Below, in pieces: positions 61,879 through 64,000 of a stretch of DNA of 64,000 nucleotides. A program made the position numbers and the translations under genes. Under the pieces are notes generated by a model. That model was not told the DNA's origin. It was given only the letters and a program-made list of their open reading frames with translations, and did not search any database. Source of the stretch: Acidobacteriota bacterium (lineage in GTDB: Bacteria > Acidobacteriota > Terriglobia > Terriglobales > Acidobacteriaceae); NCBI GenBank assembly GCA_018268915.1, contig JAFDVQ010000006.1:620001-684000 (forward strand), given 5' to 3'. Within the stretch, counting starts at the first letter, position 1; each line of letters begins with the position of its first letter.

Positions 61879-61905
61879 AAAAGGGCGTCCAATGTGGACG
61901 CCCTT
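61879..61905 (-). terminator. Terminator after the PiT transporter gene
   Basis: On the minus strand, a 10-bp stem AAGGGCGTCC (61905-61896) with 61890-61881, loop ACATT, followed by TTCCTC. The T tract is short. It is 24 bases beyond the transporter stop. Confidence 0.65.
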
Positions 61906-61928
61906 GAAAGGAGACAAAGCAGGTTGAA

Positions 61929-63548
61929 TCAGGCGAAGTGGCGGAAGACCCAAAAGAGAGTTCCGGAGAGCAGAGCCGCTACCGGCAGAGTGAAGACCCA
62001 GGCCGCAGCGATGTTACGGAGCGTGGACATCTGGAGGCCGCTTCGATTGGCCGCCATGGTTCCAGCGACACCCGAGCTGAGGACGTGAGTGGTACTGACA
62101 GGGAGACCAAAGTTGTCGGCGGCGGAGATGGTGGCCATGGCGACGAGTTCGGCACAGGCGCCCTGTGCATAGGTGAGATGCTCCTTGCCGATCTTCTCGC
62201 CCACCGTGACGACGATGCGCTTCCAGCCAACCATGGTTCCACAACCAAGAGCGAGGGCCACTGCAACCTTTACCCAGCCGGGAATGAACTTGGTGGCTTT
62301 GTCGATCTTGCTCTTATAGGCGGTAAGGGTGGCGTTCTCCTGAGCAGTGAATGCAGGGTTCTTGCTTTTCTGCATGAGCCGAATCGCCTCACTGACCACG
62401 TACATGTCGTTGCGGACATTGGCTTGTTCCCGCGCAGGAACTTCTTTGAACTCCTTGTAAAGCGCGACTTCGTGACTGAGATCCTGCACCAGTTCGCGCA
62501 GGGCGATCATCGTGTCGGGCTGCAACTGCTTGGTGCGGATGTATTCGGTGACGGTGGCGCGAGCGTCAGGGCCGAGGATTCCTTTTGAGTCGGCGTGTGC
62601 GTTAAAGATCTGGCCGGTATTCTCAGAGGCCACCACGAACTGCTGAACGTCGCGGGGAGTGACGGCGTGGTTCAGAGCGTAAGCAGTAGGGACCGTGCCG
62701 ATGAGGATGAGCATGATGAGGCCCATGCCTTTCTGGCCGTCGTTGGAGCCGTGGGAGAAACTCACGCCTGAGCAGGTGAGCACGAGCAACGCCCGGATGG
62801 GCCACGGTGGAGGTGTGTTATCTTTCGGCGCCTGGTAGAGGGCAGGGTACTTGATGAGAGCCTTCGACAACAGCATCAGAAGTGCTGCTGCGGTAAATCC
62901 GACAGCAGGCGAAATGAGGAGAACTTTGAAGACCTTGGTGGCCTGTTCCCAATCCACGCCCGAGGTGTTCGAGTGGGCATTCATCAGCTGATTGGCCAAG
63001 CCGACGCCGATGATGGAGCCAACCATGGTGTGTGAACTTGAAGCGGGAAGACCGAAGTACCAAGTGCCGAGGTTCCACAGAATTGCGGCGATGAGAAGCG
63101 CGAAGACCATCGCGTAGCCGGCGCCGGAGCTGACCTGGAGGATGAGCTCGACCGGCAGCAGGGTGATCACGCTGAAAGCGACCGCACCGGAAGAGACGAG
63201 GACGCCGCAAAGGTTGCAGAGGCCTGACCAGACGACAGCAATGTTGGGGTCGAGAGAATGTGTGTAGATGACAGTGGCCACTGCGTTGGCTGTGTCATGA
63301 AAGCCGTTTACGAACTCGAAGCCCAGGGCGATGAGGAGGGCGACTCCCAGCAGCACGTAGGGCCACCAGCTGACGACCGTGACGTTGCCCATGTCTCCGG
63401 CGATGTGGAAGCCGACATAGACGAGTCCGCCGAGCAGAGATGTAATCACCAGAGCTCCGGTGATCCAACTGGGAAATGCGTGCTTTTTGCGGTCGAGTAA
63501 AGAGGCCCCGATTGGAGGGGCGACAGCTGTGGTTGCCAGGTCTGCCAT
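61929..63548 (-). CDS. pit: Inorganic phosphate transporter (PiT family)
   Basis: 539 residues with about ten to twelve spans. The duplicated PiT signatures are present: GFEFVNGFHDTANAVATVIY (about 79-98) and SSSHTMVGSIIGVGLANQLM in the first half, SFSHGSNDGQKGMGLIMLIL and STTHVLSSGVAGTMAANRSG in the second. A soluble, mostly helical loop of about 140 residues (AENTGQIFNAHADSKGILG onward) separates the halves, longer than in PitA. It carries out proton-coupled uptake of phosphate with divalent metal. It is followed, upstream in the genome, by a second very similar gene, and the upstream region has 11-bp repeats like a Pho box. Confidence 0.94.
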   Translation of the reverse strand: MADLATTAVAPPIGASLLDRKKHAFPSWITGALVITSLLGGLVYVGFHIAGDMGNVTVVSWWPYVLLGVALLIALGFEFVNGFHDTANAVATVIYTHSLDPNIAVVWSGLCNLCGVLVSSGAVAFSVITLLPVELILQVSSGAGYAMVFALLIAAILWNLGTWYFGLPASSSHTMVGSIIGVGLANQLMNAHSNTSGVDWEQATKVFKVLLISPAVGFTAAALLMLLSKALIKYPALYQAPKDNTPPPWPIRALLVLTCSGVSFSHGSNDGQKGMGLIMLILIGTVPTAYALNHAVTPRDVQQFVVASENTGQIFNAHADSKGILGPDARATVTEYIRTKQLQPDTMIALRELVQDLSHEVALYKEFKEVPAREQANVRNDMYVVSEAIRLMQKSKNPAFTAQENATLTAYKSKIDKATKFIPGWVKVAVALALGCGTMVGWKRIVVTVGEKIGKEHLTYAQGACAELVAMATISAADNFGLPVSTTHVLSSGVAGTMAANRSGLQMSTLRNIAAAWVFTLPVAALLSGTLFWVFRHFA

Positions 63549-63631
63549 TGGATGAAACTCCGGTTTGATCTGGAATTGATCTGGCGGTTAGGGGAGGGCA
63601 CTCGCCGGACTCAACAAGGATTACTGACCGA

Positions 63632-63659
63632 TGTGAACGGCGGATGAAGGGAAGATGAA
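63632..63659 (-). promoter_or_regulatory. Candidate Pho-type box: three 11-bp-spaced direct repeats
   Basis: On the minus strand TTCATC (63659-63654), TTCATC (63648-63643) and TTCACA (63637-63632), each spaced exactly 11 bp. Response regulators of the PhoB/PhoP type bind 11-bp-periodic direct repeats. It lies 84-111 bases upstream of the phosphate transporter start and after the terminator of the upstream paralogue, so it is well placed to control that gene. The repeats differ from the E. coli CTGTCAT unit, so this is inference from spacing and context. Confidence 0.5.
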
Positions 63660-63681
63660 TATGCGGAAGCAGCCGCAAATG

Positions 63682-63708
63682 AAAAAGGCCGCGCAGTCGC
63701 GCGGCCTT
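63682..63708 (-). terminator. Strong terminator of the partial PiT gene
   Basis: Minus-strand reading: perfect 10-bp stem AAGGCCGCGC (63708-63699) with 63694-63685, four-base loop GACT, and TTTTT (including paired bases). Twenty-one bases after the stop at 63729. Confidence 0.9.
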
Positions 63709-63728
63709 GAAGTCTGACCTGATCCAAA

Positions 63729-64000
63729 TCAGATCAGTCGGAAGAGGCAATAGAGAGTTCCCGAAAGGAGTGCGGCGGCAGGTAGCGTAAAGACCCATCC
63801 TGCCGCGATGTTGCGGATGGTTGCGAAGCGCAGGCCGTTTCCGTTAGCCGCCATTGTGCCCGCTACCCCGGAGCTCAGGATGTGTGTCGTGCTGACGGGC
63901 AGGCCAAACTTGTCAGCGGCGAAAATGGTTCCCATCGCGACGAGACCCGCGCTGGCCCCTTGCGCGTAGGTCAGGTGTTCCTTGCCGATGCGCTCGCCAA
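63729..64000 (-). CDS. Second PiT phosphate transporter, C-terminal fragment
   Basis: The last 90 codons of a gene that continues past the right edge. The sequence GERIGKEHLTYAQGASAGLV, AADKFGLPVSTTHILSSGVA and the final spans (ATIRNIAAGWVFTLPAAALL) are nearly the same as the matching part of the adjacent phosphate transporter, including the STTHxLSSGVAGTMAAN motif. So two tandem paralogues lie head to tail. The termination hairpin at 63682 separates them, so they are separate transcripts. Start and full domain order lie outside the window. Confidence 0.93.
   Translation of the reverse strand, partial: GERIGKEHLTYAQGASAGLVAMGTIFAADKFGLPVSTTHILSSGVAGTMAANGNGLRFATIRNIAAGWVFTLPAAALLSGTLYCLFRLI

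Noticed and set aside
1..64000. CRISPR arrays, tRNA/rRNA genes, prophage, integrases, insertion sequences, restriction or toxin-antitoxin systems
   Set aside because: Looked for in gene content and intergenic repeats; none was recognised.

Overview
This window is chromosomal DNA of a GC-rich bacterium, most likely an acidobacterium of the Terriglobia (Acidobacteriaceae, relatives of Terriglobus, Granulicella or Edaphobacter). The main reasons are four large two-cassette MacB/FtsX permeases of the ADOP type, three of them headed by a PadR regulator gene, many secreted enzymes, DUF4252 proteins, and short intergenic palindromic repeats. I saw no phage, integrase, insertion sequence, CRISPR array, tRNA or rRNA. 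The window is mostly ordinary chromosome.

Layout. 1-6.7 kb: end of a Tat-exported protein gene, a DUF2252 gene, a secreted S9 dipeptidyl peptidase, a 50-residue membrane peptide, a Y-family DNA polymerase and a secreted DUF1080 protein. 6.7-10.1 kb: a secreted beta-propeller gene divergent from an ECF sigma operon (sigma, membrane anti-sigma candidate, two exported DUF4252-type proteins) with a possible autoregulated promoter and a terminator. 10.1-15.8 kb: PadR plus two tandem ADOP permeases. 16-23.7 kb: KBL-type aminotransferase, membrane-anchored patatin, ruvA, DUF2461, HU with a long palindromic leader and a terminator, DUF4260 and an ICMT-like methyltransferase. 23.7-26.6 kb: second PadR-ADOP locus. 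26.7-34 kb: GH39 glycosidase, Tat-exported phosphoesterase, rbfA, an ArnT/PMT-type glycosyltransferase and a two-domain GNAT. 34-41 kb: a deleted S41 peptidase pseudogene, two small membrane proteins, cupin, a secreted Ig-like protein, M24 peptidase and a secreted alpha/beta hydrolase. 41-44.8 kb: SIS sugar isomerase with MFS transporter, then an amino acid permease.

45-49.9 kb is a signalling block: a partner-switching set (PP2C phosphatase, serine kinase, STAS antagonist) and a CpxR/CpxA-like two-component pair whose upstream region holds an exact GTAAA-N5-GTAAA box, divergent from a small secreted protein. 50-53 kb: third PadR-ADOP locus. 53-57.4 kb: a membrane PP2C phosphatase, a zinc-ribbon protein, a second STAS protein and a WaaE-like glycosyltransferase. 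57.5-64 kb, all on the minus strand: msrA, an ArsR-type regulator, rluB with a very long basic disordered tail, scpB with a large acidic insertion, and two tandem PiT phosphate transporters, one preceded by 11-bp-spaced direct repeats resembling a Pho box.

No single cassette looks like a wholly new defence or biosynthetic system. The best candidates for undescribed biology are the ECF/DUF4252 operon, the paired partner-switching modules, the PadR-ADOP loci with their operators, and the modified rluB and scpB proteins.
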